DNA of 64,000 nucleotides from Pseudonocardia autotrophica (GTDB taxonomy: Bacteria > Actinomycetota > Actinomycetes > Mycobacteriales > Pseudonocardiaceae), in NCBI RefSeq assembly GCF_003945385.1, contig NZ_AP018920.1, positions 1,922,001 through 1,986,000 of the forward strand. Reading direction: 5' to 3'. Made by a program: the position numbers and the translations under genes. The notes beneath the pieces were generated by a model. That model saw only the letters and a list, made by a program, of their open reading frames with translations. It did no database searches and was not told the origin of the DNA. Positions 45,357 to 53,462 of this stretch are shown piece after piece; within the stretch, counting starts at the first letter, position 1; each line of letters opens with the position of its first letter.

Positions 45357-46481
45357 CTACAGGCGGGCGCCGGTCTCGGGGTGGAACAGGTGCAGCCCCT
45401 CCACCGACGGCGTCAGCGCCACCCGGTCACCGCGGCGCGCCCCGGACCGGCCCCCGGTCCGGACGACGACCGCGTCGTCCTTCGAGCCGGTCAGCGACGC
45501 GGTGGCGGACAGGTCCCCGGACGACTCGGCGAGGGTGCCGTAGAGGTAGGCGTCCGAACCCAGCTCCTCGACGACGTCGACCCGGGCCGGGATGCCCTCC
45601 CCACCGTCGGAGGAGACGCTCCACTGCTCGGGCCGGATGCCGAGGGTCACCGTGCTGAGCTGCTGGGCACCGATCGTCGACCGCACGTCCTGCGGCAGCC
45701 CGATCTCGTGCCCGGCCAGCCGCACACCGCGCTCGGTGACGGGCACCGTGAACAGGTTCATCGCCGGCGAGCCGATGAAGCCCGCGACGAACGCGTTGTC
45801 CGGCCGGTCGTAGAGGTCGGCGGGGGTGGCGAACTGCTGCAGCTTGCCGTCCGCGAGCAGCGCGACCCGGTCGCCCATCGTCATCGCCTCGACCTGGTCG
45901 TGGGTGACGTAGACGGTGGTCACGCCGAGCCTGCGCTGCAGCGCGGCGATCTCGGTACGCGTCGAGACCCGCATCTTGGCATCCAGGTTGGACAGCGGCT
46001 CGTCCATCAGGAACACCCGCGGCTCGCGGACGATCGCCCGGCCCATCGCGACCCGCTGCCGCTGCCCACCGGACAGCGCCCGCGGCTTGCGGTCGAGGTA
46101 GTCGGTGAGCCCGAGGATCGCGGCCGCCTCCCGGACCTTCGTCGCCCGCGCGTCCTTGTCCAGCCCGGCCATCTTCAGCGGGAACGCCATGTTCTCGCCG
46201 ACCGTCTTGTTCGGGTACAACGCGTAGTTCTGGAACACCATCGCGATGTCCCGGTCCTTCGACGCCACCCCGACCATGTTCTCGCCGTCGATCCGGATGG
46301 CCCCGCCGTCGATCTCCTCGAGCCCGGCCAGCATCCGCAGCGCGGTCGACTTCCCGGAACCGGACGGCCCCACCAGGACGACGAACTCGCCGTCCTTCAC
46401 GGTCAGGTCCAGCCGATCGACCGCCGGCTTCGCTCCGGGGGTGTAGATCCGGCTCGCCTGGTCGAACACCACGTCAGCCAC
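45357..46481 (-). CDS. ABC transporter ATP-binding protein, polyol/sugar (SmoK/UgpC-like)
   Basis: CUT1-family ATPase (374 aa) energising the importer encoded upstream. Walker A GPSGSGKSTALRML, signature LSGGQRQRVAMGRAI, Walker B FLMDEPLSNLDAKMR, switch YVTHDQVEAM. The C-terminal ~130 residues form the TOBE/MOI-type regulatory domain (GIRPEQW, YLYGTLAE). Starts 30 nt after the permease gene and ends at a strong hairpin. CUT1 ATPases can serve several importers, so specificity comes from the binding protein. Confidence 0.93.
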   Translation of the reverse strand: MADVVFDQASRIYTPGAKPAVDRLDLTVKDGEFVVLVGPSGSGKSTALRMLAGLEEIDGGAIRIDGENMVGVASKDRDIAMVFQNYALYPNKTVGENMAFPLKMAGLDKDARATKVREAAAILGLTDYLDRKPRALSGGQRQRVAMGRAIVREPRVFLMDEPLSNLDAKMRVSTRTEIAALQRRLGVTTVYVTHDQVEAMTMGDRVALLADGKLQQFATPADLYDRPDNAFVAGFIGSPAMNLFTVPVTERGVRLAGHEIGLPQDVRSTIGAQQLSTVTLGIRPEQWSVSSDGGEGIPARVDVVEELGSDAYLYGTLAESSGDLSATASLTGSKDDAVVVRTGGRSGARRGDRVALTPSVEGLHLFHPETGARL

Positions 46482-46511
46482 GGCGGGCCTCCCTCTGCTT
46501 CTGCGACTCGA

Positions 46512-47387
46512 TCACTTGACGGCTCCGAAGGACAGGCCCTGGACCAGCTTGTTCTGTGCAACCCAGCCGATGATGACCACCGGCAGCGCGGCCACGGTCG
46601 CGGCGGCGCACAGGCTCGCGAAGTACAGGCCCTCGGAGGTGATGAACCCGACCAGGTAGACCGGGACGGTCGCGGCCTGGGACGCGGTCAGGTTCACCGC
46701 GAAGAAGAACTCGTTCCAGCTGAAGATCATGCAGATCAGCGCCGTCGCGGCCATGCCGGGCGAGATGATCGGCAGCACGACCTCGCGCAGCGAGCGCCAC
46801 AGCGAGGCGCCGTCCATGCTCGCCGCCTCCAGGAGCTCCTTGGGCACCTCGAGGAAGAACGAGCGCATCATCCACACCGCGATCGGCAGGTTCATCGCGG
46901 TGTAGAGCACGACGAGGGTCCAGATGTTGTCCAGCGCGCCGATGAAGTTCACCGCGACGTAGATCGGGACGATCGCCGCGACGATCGGCAGCATCTTGGT
47001 CGAGATGAAGAAGAACAGGACGTCCTGGGTGCGCTTGACCCGGCGCAGGCTCAGCGCGAACGCCGCCGGCGTGCCGAGCAGCAGCACCAGCGCCGTCGAC
47101 ATGAGCGTCGCGAACAGCGAGTTGAGCAGGTAGGGGGTGACCCCACCGCCGAAGACCCCGGCGAACTGGTCCAGGGTCGGGGTGAAGAACAGGGTCGGCG
47201 GATCGGTGTAGGCGTCGCGCTCCTGCTTGAAGGCGGTCAGCACCATCCACAGCACCGGGAAGAAGAACCCGATGCCGACGATCCAGGCCAGCACCGTCAG
47301 CAGGGTGCCGGTGAGCCGGCCCTTCGGCCGGGCGGGCGTGTCCGTGTCCGGCGTCGTGCGGGTGTCGTCGGAGACCGCGGTCATCAC
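46512..47387 (-). CDS. ABC transporter permease, MalG/SmoG-like
   Basis: Inner-membrane permease (291 aa) with six predicted helices and the EAA loop EAASMDGASLWRSLREVVLP, which docks to the ATPase. The N-terminus is polar (TAVSDDTRTTPDTDTPARPKG). ATG 47387 overlaps the preceding permease stop. Together with the next gene it forms the heterodimeric channel. Confidence 0.92.
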   Translation of the reverse strand: MMTAVSDDTRTTPDTDTPARPKGRLTGTLLTVLAWIVGIGFFFPVLWMVLTAFKQERDAYTDPPTLFFTPTLDQFAGVFGGGVTPYLLNSLFATLMSTALVLLLGTPAAFALSLRRVKRTQDVLFFFISTKMLPIVAAIVPIYVAVNFIGALDNIWTLVVLYTAMNLPIAVWMMRSFFLEVPKELLEAASMDGASLWRSLREVVLPIISPGMAATALICMIFSWNEFFFAVNLTASQAATVPVYLVGFITSEGLYFASLCAAATVAALPVVIIGWVAQNKLVQGLSFGAVK

Positions 47388-48361
47388 GCCTCCTCGGTGG
47401 AGAAGCTACGGAAGATCAGGCGCAGGGCCAGCGTGGCGACGATGATCGTCGCGATCACGGTCACCACACCCATCGCGGCCGACTCGCCGATGTCGAAGCC
47501 CAGGAAGGCCCGCTGGTAGATGTAGAACGGCAGGTTCGCACTCGCCGTCCCCGGGCCGCCCTGGGTCATCATGTAGATCGTGTCGAAGGTGTTCACCAGG
47601 TAGATCGCGCCGAGCACCACGCCCAGCTCGATGAACCGGCGCAGGTGCGGCAGCGTGACCTCGCGGAACACCGCGAAGCCGCCCGCCCCGTCCATCCGGG
47701 CCGCCTCGACGACCTCGGGCGGCTGCGAGCCGAGCCCTGCCAGCAGCAGCAGCATCATGAACGGCGTCCACTGCCACACCAGGGCGACGATCACCGCGGC
47801 CCGCGGGTAGCTGGAGATCCAGTCGGTGGTGCCGGCCCCGAACGGCCCGAGCACGAAGTTCACCAGGCCGTAGGTGGGGTCGAACATGACCGTCTGCCAG
47901 ATCAGCGCGCCGGCCACCGGGGTGATGAGGAACGGCGTGATGATCAGCGTGCGGATCAGGCCGCGGCCCGGGAACGAGCGGTTGAGCAGCAGCGCGATCG
48001 CCAGCCCCAGGACCACCGCGATCAGCACGGAGCCCAGGGTGAGGACGATCGAGTTCAGCGCGACCCCGCGGAACTGCGAGTCGGTGAACACCGTCAGGTA
48101 GTTGTCGAAGCCGACGAACCGCTGGCTGCCCGGGTTGACCAGGTTCCACGACTGCGTCGAGTAGTAGATCGTGAACAGGAAGGGCAGCTGCGTGACGACG
48201 ATCGTGAAGATCAGTGCCGGCAGCAGCGGGCCGCGCCGGATCCAGCCGTCCCGGCGCGAGCCGGGCCCGACCGCGGGCCGCTCGGGCTTCGACGGCGTCG
48301 TCGCCGGATCGGCGACGGCGGCCGTAGCGCCGCGTGGCGTGCTCGTCTCCGAGGTGCTCAC
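47384..48361 (-). CDS. ABC transporter permease, MalF/SmoF-like
   Basis: Permease (325 aa) with ~45 polar N-terminal residues, six helices (e.g. LLPALIFTIVVTQLPFLFTI) and EAA loop VVEAARMDGAGGFAVFREVT. GTG 48361 overlaps the binding-protein stop, so the four transporter genes are one operon. The C-terminus ends RLIFRSFSTEEA. Confidence 0.92.
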   Translation of the reverse strand: MSTSETSTPRGATAAVADPATTPSKPERPAVGPGSRRDGWIRRGPLLPALIFTIVVTQLPFLFTIYYSTQSWNLVNPGSQRFVGFDNYLTVFTDSQFRGVALNSIVLTLGSVLIAVVLGLAIALLLNRSFPGRGLIRTLIITPFLITPVAGALIWQTVMFDPTYGLVNFVLGPFGAGTTDWISSYPRAAVIVALVWQWTPFMMLLLLAGLGSQPPEVVEAARMDGAGGFAVFREVTLPHLRRFIELGVVLGAIYLVNTFDTIYMMTQGGPGTASANLPFYIYQRAFLGFDIGESAAMGVVTVIATIIVATLALRLIFRSFSTEEA

Positions 48362-49770
48362 GGGTTCACCCCCTCCTGCTCCTGGTAGGTCTCGCCGACG
48401 GTCTCGGCATAGTTCTGGGCCTGCTCGAGTGCCTCGTCGACGGTCTGCTGACCGGCGATCGCGGCGGAGATCTGCTGGCTGACCCGGGTGCCGAGGTCCT
48501 GGAACTCCGGGATCGCGAGGAACTGCACGCCGGTGTAGGGGACCGGGTTGCGGGTCGGGTTCTCCTGGTCGGCGTCGGTGATCGCCTGCTGGGTCTGCGG
48601 CGCGTACGCGGCTGACGCCTCGATGTACTCGGGGATGTCGTAGGTCGACTGGCGGGCGCCCGGGGGCACCGAGGTCCAGCCGAACTCCTCGCCGACCAGC
48701 TGCTGGTAGGGCTTCGAGGTCATCCAGGACAGGAACTTCCAGGTCGCGTCGACCTGCTCCGGGCCCTTGTCCGCGGTGGTCTGCGGGATGGCCAGCGCCC
48801 ACGAGTAGAGCCAGCCGGACGGACGGCCGTCGTCGCCGACCGGGGCCGGCGCGTAGCCGACGTCACCGACGACCTGGGACTCCTCGGGGTTCTCCACCAG
48901 GCCTGCGGCGACGGTCGCGTCATACCACATCGCGGCGTTGCCCTGGCTGAACTGGGTGCCGCACTCGGAGAAGCCGGCCTGGGCGGAGCCCGGGATGCCG
49001 TTCTCACGCACCATGTCGACGTAGAACTGGACGGCCTGACGGACCTCGGGCGAGGTCAGCTGCGCGTTCCACTGCTCGTCGAACCAGCGGCCGCCGAAGG
49101 CGTTGATCACGGTGTCCAGCGGGGCCATCACCTCGCCCCAGCCGGGCAGCCCGCGCAGGCAGATCCCGGAGCGGTTCTGGTCCCGGTCGGTGAGCCGGTC
49201 GGCGAACTCGGCGACCTGCGGCCAGGTCGGCTGCTCGGGCATGGTCAGCCCGGCCTCGGCGAACAGGTCCTTGCGGTACATCAGGAACGACGACTCGCCG
49301 TAGAAGGGCACCGAGTACTGGTGGCCGTCGGGGCCGGAGAGCGCGTCCCGGATGCTCGGGGTGAAGTCGTCCTGGTCGTAGCCGGGGGTGTCGGCCATCA
49401 GCGGGTCGAGATCGACCAGCCAGCCGTTCTCGGCCCACTGCGGGGTCTCGTAGTTGCTGATCATCACTGCGTCGAACTCGTCGCCGCCGGTGGCGACCGA
49501 TGCGGTGATCTTCGCGCGGGCCTCGTTCTCGGACAGGCTCACGAAGCGGAGCCGGATGTCCGGATTCTCGGCCTCGAAGCGCGGAGTCAGCGCGATCGCG
49601 TCCTCCATCTGGGGGTTGGAGACGATCGCGATCGTCACCACGCGTGCGCCCTCCGGCAGCCCCAGTGCACCCGCGCCAGCGCAGCCGGAGATAATCAGCG
49701 ATGCGACGGCGAGCAGCGCGGCGGCGACGGCGGGCCGTCGGCGGCGGCGGGTTGTGGTCCCGGGGGTCAC
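48358..49770 (-). CDS. ABC transporter substrate-binding lipoprotein, SmoE-like (polyol)
   Basis: Extracellular binding lipoprotein (~470 aa): basic N-terminus, hydrophobic helix and lipobox LIISGCAG. Mature motifs NYETPQWAENGWLVDL, VPFYGESSFLMYRKDLFAEA, SGICLRGLPGWGE, AMWYDATVAAGLVENPEES and VPYTGVQFLAIPEFQDLG resemble the sorbitol/mannitol-binding SmoE family, so a polyol is the likely ligand (inference). GTG 49770 is preferred, placing the basic residues before the helix; an in-frame ATG at 49863 would add 31 residues. No polyol dehydrogenase is linked. Confidence 0.9.
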   Translation of the reverse strand: MTPGTTTRRRRRPAVAAALLAVASLIISGCAGAGALGLPEGARVVTIAIVSNPQMEDAIALTPRFEAENPDIRLRFVSLSENEARAKITASVATGGDEFDAVMISNYETPQWAENGWLVDLDPLMADTPGYDQDDFTPSIRDALSGPDGHQYSVPFYGESSFLMYRKDLFAEAGLTMPEQPTWPQVAEFADRLTDRDQNRSGICLRGLPGWGEVMAPLDTVINAFGGRWFDEQWNAQLTSPEVRQAVQFYVDMVRENGIPGSAQAGFSECGTQFSQGNAAMWYDATVAAGLVENPEESQVVGDVGYAPAPVGDDGRPSGWLYSWALAIPQTTADKGPEQVDATWKFLSWMTSKPYQQLVGEEFGWTSVPPGARQSTYDIPEYIEASAAYAPQTQQAITDADQENPTRNPVPYTGVQFLAIPEFQDLGTRVSQQISAAIAGQQTVDEALEQAQNYAETVGETYQEQEGVNP

Positions 49771-49905
49771 GGCGACTGGTTCCGTTCGGCTCGGCCGTTC
49801 CTCACGGCGCTCTCCTCGTCGTCGAGGGCTGTTGGACTGCTGCTGAAGTGTGTGATTCTGCACACGTCCGTTCGGCGGACTCGTGTACGGTATGCGCGAA
49901 GTAAC

Positions 49906-49924
49906 CGCTTGCGCAAGCGCTTGC
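49906..49924. promoter_or_regulatory. Overlapping LacI-type operator palindromes
   Basis: CGCTTGCGCAAGCG (49906-49919) and GCAAGCGCTTGC (49913-49924) are both perfect palindromes sharing seven bases. They lie between the binding-protein start and the divergent LacI gene, the expected place for its operator. The second fits the LacI-family CG-centred consensus. Confidence 0.7.
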
Positions 49925-49970
49925 CTTTATCAAGCGGTCGAACCGTTACCGGAGGTGCACGATCGCGACC

Positions 49971-50963
49971 ATGGCCGAGGTCGCCCGGCTCGCCGGGGTA
50001 TCCACCGCGACCGTCTCGCACGTCCTCAACGGCACCAGACCGGTCCGGGAGGACACCCGTCGGCAGGTGCTGGCGGCGATGGAACAGGTGCAGTACACAC
50101 CGAACGCGGCAGCCCGATCACTGGCCACCGCCCGCACCCGCACGCTGGGGCTCGCACTGTCCGCGATCTCCAATCCGTACCTGGGGGAGCTGCTGCACGC
50201 GGTGGAGGACGAGTCCGCCGCGGCCGGGTACACGCTGCTGCTCACCGACCCGCACGACGATCCCGGCTACGAGGCGACCGCCGTGGCCCGGCTGCGCAGC
50301 CGGGTCGACGGGGTGCTGCTCGCCCCGTCCGCGGACTCGGCGGGCACGCTGTCCGCGCTGGCGACGCAGAAGGTGCCGACCGTGCTCGTGGACCGGATGC
50401 TCGGCGGCGGGTACGACGAGGTCGGCACCGAGAACGTCGAGCCGGTGGCCCGGCTCGTCGAGCATCTCGTGTCGGCCGGGAACACCCGGATCGGCTTCGT
50501 CGCCGGGCACGCCGGGCTGGCCACCACCGTGGAGCGGCTGGACGGGTACCGGCTCGGCCTGCAACGCGCCGGACTGGACTACTCGCTGGTCGTCGAGGGC
50601 CACTCGGAGGCCGAACCGGCCCGCCGGGCGGTCGGCGAGCTGCTCGCCCGCCCGGACCGGCCCGCCGCGCTGGTCACCGGAAACAACGCGATGACGATCG
50701 GCGCGGTCCAGGCCGCACACGACGTCGGACTGCGGATCCCCGGCGACGTCGCGCTGGCCGCGTTCGACGACTTCCCGTGGGCGGACGCGTTCAGCCCGCG
50801 CCTGACCGTCGTCGCGCAGTCCTTCGCCGAGATCGGCCGGGAGGCGGTGCGGCTGCTGCTGCGCAGGATGACCGAGCCCGACGCCGATCCCCGGTCGGTG
50901 CGGCTGCCGACCCGCTTCGTACACCGGGACTCCTGCGGCTGCGGGTGGGACGGCCGAGCATGA
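49971..50963 (+). CDS. LacI-family transcriptional regulator
   Basis: Repressor-type protein (330 aa) controlling the divergent polyol transporter by inference. The N-terminal HTH and hinge: AEVARLAGVSTATVSHVLNG and NAAARSLATARTRTLGLAL. The periplasmic-binding-like effector domain includes GVLLAPSADSAGTL, VPTVLVDRMLGGG, NTRIGFVAGHAGL and ALAAFDDFPWADAFSPRLT. ATG 49971 is the first canonical start. GGAGG (49951-49955) is 15 nt from it but 6 nt from ATC 49962, which would give the family-like IATMAEVARLAG start. Confidence 0.92.
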   Translation: MAEVARLAGVSTATVSHVLNGTRPVREDTRRQVLAAMEQVQYTPNAAARSLATARTRTLGLALSAISNPYLGELLHAVEDESAAAGYTLLLTDPHDDPGYEATAVARLRSRVDGVLLAPSADSAGTLSALATQKVPTVLVDRMLGGGYDEVGTENVEPVARLVEHLVSAGNTRIGFVAGHAGLATTVERLDGYRLGLQRAGLDYSLVVEGHSEAEPARRAVGELLARPDRPAALVTGNNAMTIGAVQAAHDVGLRIPGDVALAAFDDFPWADAFSPRLTVVAQSFAEIGREAVRLLLRRMTEPDADPRSVRLPTRFVHRDSCGCGWDGRA

Positions 50964-51098
50964 TCGCGCCCTGAGAGCGGTGGTGCGCCGGCGCCTCGCT
51001 GGGGCGCGGGGTGCCGCGGCCCCGGCCGCGCGGCGCTGGTGTCCCGGAGCGCGGGTGCGCGGTGGTGTGCGGGTGCGCCGTGGTGTGCGGGGGCGCCG

Positions 51099-51169
51099 AC
51101 CATGATCCCTGTTGTGGGAGTGCCGGAGCGTGATTCGCGCACCGATACTCCCAAGACAGGGATCATGGT
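51099..51169. repeat. Palindromic repeat element, copy 1 (overlaps DUF559 stop)
   Basis: Arms 51099-51121 and 51147-51169 (23 nt, 21 paired; outer part ACCATGATCCCTGT) with a 25-nt loop. Similar in arms, loop length and loop sequence to 52116-52182. The DUF559 stop codon lies inside the right arm. Confidence 0.9.
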
Positions 51170-52032
51170 CCGAGCGCGCGCCGGATCCGGGCCACCGTCT
51201 GCTCCGGCCGGTCCCGGATGTCGTGCCAGGTGAAGCGCAGCACGGTCCAACCGGCCTCGACCAGTGCGTTCTGCTTGCGACGGTCGGTGCGGAACCGCTC
51301 GGGATCGGAGTGGAACGCCCAGCCGTCCACCTCGACGGCGAGCCGCTTGCGCGGGAACGCGACGTCCACGAACCACGGCCCGAACGGCAACCCGCGCTCG
51401 AACCCGGTGATGCCGGCTCTCCGCAGGTGCCTGATCAGCCGTCGTTCGGCCCGTGAGTCGGCCCGGTCCGCGGCCTCCACCAGCAGCGATCGGGCGCGCG
51501 GCAGCCCGGCGGCGCCGATGTTGCGGTCGTGCGCGGCGAGCAGCTCGGCGAACGGGAGCCCGCGCTGCAGCACCCGGTCCAGGAAGGCGGCACCGTCCGG
51601 GAGCGTCGCGGCGGTCTCCAGGGCGGTGAGCCCGGGGGAGGTGACGCCGGCACCGTCGCGGGTGACCCGGTCGGCCGGGGCGAGATCGCGGCGGCGCAGC
51701 CGGATCCCGTCGGGCACGGTCCGCCGGACGCGGTGCGGCACGGTCACCCCCACCGGACGGGAGCGATCGGGCTGCCGCGGCAGCATCCGGTGCACGATCG
51801 CCGCGGCGACGCCGTCGAGCACGCCGTGTGGGCCCGCCCAGCGTGCGGCCGCGGTGACCAGCATCCGGCTGGTCGCCCGGTGCGCCGTCGAGCACAGCAC
51901 CCCCGGGTAGACCTCGATGAGCTCGCCGCGCGTGATCCGGCGCCGGACCAGGGCCGGGGACATTCCGCAGGCCCGGGCCTGGGCTCGGGTGATCACGCCG
52001 TGCTGCCGGCGCAGGACGTCCTGGAACCGCAT
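51163..52032 (-). CDS. DUF559 protein with AbiEi-like winged-helix N-terminus
   Basis: A 289-aa protein. The N-terminal segment FQDVLRRQHGVITRAQARAC and LVRRRITRGELIEVYPGVL is the AbiEi_4-type wHTH found in antitoxin-like proteins. The C-terminal Vsr/MutH-like DUF559 domain has FGPWFVDVAFPRKRLAVEVD, GWAFHSDPERFRTDRRKQNA and WTVLRFTWHDI, with D/E-x-D catalytic-type residues. Such fusions are abundant, unassigned proteins in actinobacteria; nuclease activity is plausible but unproven. It is alone, flanked by two palindromic repeats. ATG 52032 is the family-like start. Confidence 0.82.
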   Translation of the reverse strand: MRFQDVLRRQHGVITRAQARACGMSPALVRRRITRGELIEVYPGVLCSTAHRATSRMLVTAAARWAGPHGVLDGVAAAIVHRMLPRQPDRSRPVGVTVPHRVRRTVPDGIRLRRRDLAPADRVTRDGAGVTSPGLTALETAATLPDGAAFLDRVLQRGLPFAELLAAHDRNIGAAGLPRARSLLVEAADRADSRAERRLIRHLRRAGITGFERGLPFGPWFVDVAFPRKRLAVEVDGWAFHSDPERFRTDRRKQNALVEAGWTVLRFTWHDIRDRPEQTVARIRRALGP

Positions 52033-52115
52033 CCGCGGGAGCCTGCTCGCACGCGTCGGGGGAGGGGCGGGTTCGGCGGAACCGGTTCGCCGCCGCAAAG
52101 ATCCGCAGCGCCGAC

Positions 52116-52182
52116 CATGATCCCTGTTTCGGGAGTCCTGGAGCGCGATGGGAACACCGGAACTCCCGAAACAGGGATCATG
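52116..52182. repeat. Palindromic repeat element, copy 2
   Basis: A perfect 21-bp inverted repeat (52116-52136 and 52162-52182; arm CATGATCCCTGTTTCGGGAG plus T) with a 25-nt loop, sitting between the ligase stop and the DUF559 start. Homologous to 51099-51169. Confidence 0.93.
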
Positions 52183-52190
52183 AAACGGGA

Positions 52191-53261
52191 TCAGCCGCGC
52201 CCGGCCAGCACCTCGCCCAGGTCGAAGCGCACCGGGCGCTCCAGCTGTTCGTAGGTGCAGGACGCCGGATCGCGGTCCGGGCGCCACCGCACGAACTGGG
52301 TGGTGTGCCGGAACCGGACGCCCTCCATGTAGTCGTAGCGCACCTCGACCACCCGCTCCGGGCGCAGCGGCACGAACGACAGGTCCTTGCCCGCGTTCCA
52401 CCGGCTGCCCTCGGACTTGCGCGGGGTGCGCTCGCCCTCCAGCTGCTTCGCCCAGGCCCACGGGTGCGAGTCGAAGTCGGTGATCAGCGGGGCCAGCTCG
52501 GTCATCAGCTCGCGCCGGCGCGCCATCGGGAACGCGCCGACCACACCGACCGACACCAGCACCCCGCGCTCGTCGTGCAGGCCGAGCAGCAGCGAGCCGA
52601 CGGCGTCCGGCCCGGATTTGTGCACCCGGTACCCGGCGAGCACGCAGTCCGCGGTGCGTTCGTGCTTGATCTTCGTCAGCACCCGCTTGTCGGGCTGGTA
52701 GACGCCCTGCGGGTCCTTCGCGATCAGCCCGTCCAGGCCGGCTCCCTCGAACCGCTCGAACCAGCGCTGCGCGGTGCCGGTGTCCGAGGTGATCGGGGTG
52801 ACGTGCACCGGCGGGGCCGCCGGCGCCAGCGCCTCCTCGAGCAGTGCGCGCCGCTGCGCGAACGGACGATCGGTGAGGTCGGTGTCGCCGAGCGCGAGCA
52901 GGTCGAACGCGACGAACGACGCGGGCGTCTCCGTCGAGAGCAGCGTGACCCGGCTGGCCGCCGGATGGATCCGCTGCTGCAGCGCCTCGAAGTCGAGGGT
53001 GTTGTTCGCCCGGTCGACGACGACGATCTCTCCGTCGATCACCGCCCGCGGCGGGAGGTTCGCCCGTACCGCCTCCACGACCTCGGGGAAGTAGCGGGTC
53101 AGCGGGCGCTCGTTGCGGGAGCCGATCTCGATCTCGTCGCCGTCCCGGAAGACGATCGACCGGAAGCCGTCCCACTTCGGCTCGTAGAGCCGGTCCGGCG
53201 GGATCGACGGCGCGGGCTTGGCCAGCATCGGCTTCACCGGGGGCATCACGGGCAGGTCCAC
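52191..53261 (-). CDS. ligC: ATP-dependent DNA ligase, LigC type
   Basis: A 356-aa compact ATP-dependent ligase. Nucleotidyltransferase motif I with the adenylated Lys is LYEPKWDGFRSIVF; further motifs are AVIDGEIVVVDRANNTL, FVAFDLLALGDTDL, GLDGLIAKDPQGVYQPDKR and VLTKIKHERTADCVLAG, followed by an OB domain. Mycobacterial LigC works with Prim-PolC in excision repair (established). The Prim-Pol gene lies 1.5 kb upstream on the same strand. Confidence 0.92.
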   Translation of the reverse strand: MDLPVMPPVKPMLAKPAPSIPPDRLYEPKWDGFRSIVFRDGDEIEIGSRNERPLTRYFPEVVEAVRANLPPRAVIDGEIVVVDRANNTLDFEALQQRIHPAASRVTLLSTETPASFVAFDLLALGDTDLTDRPFAQRRALLEEALAPAAPPVHVTPITSDTGTAQRWFERFEGAGLDGLIAKDPQGVYQPDKRVLTKIKHERTADCVLAGYRVHKSGPDAVGSLLLGLHDERGVLVSVGVVGAFPMARRRELMTELAPLITDFDSHPWAWAKQLEGERTPRKSEGSRWNAGKDLSFVPLRPERVVEVRYDYMEGVRFRHTTQFVRWRPDRDPASCTYEQLERPVRFDLGEVLAGRG

Positions 53262-53290
53262 GGCGGCAGTCTCCTCTCAGCAGGGCGGGT

Positions 53291-53401
53291 TGGCACGGTG
53301 GCGCGGACGGCACGGTGGTGCGACGGCACGGTGGTGCGACGGCACGGTGGTGCGACGACACAGCGGTGCGACGACACAGCGGTGCGACGACACAGCGGTG
53401 C
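53291..53401. repeat. 16-bp tandem repeat in two variants
   Basis: About seven 16-bp units: copies of CGGCACGGTGGTGCGA followed by three of CGACACAGCGGTGCGA. They lie between the ligase start (minus) and mug (plus), so they are in the divergent regulatory space. Confidence 0.9.
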
Positions 53402-53462
53402 ATCCACCCGGGTGGACCGGTCCGGCGGCGCGAACTGATCGGTGGCGTGCTGGACTGCCCTG

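Noticed and set aside
45357..49770. Complete polyol catabolic operon
   Set aside because: Only transport genes are present; no dehydrogenase or kinase is linked in the window.
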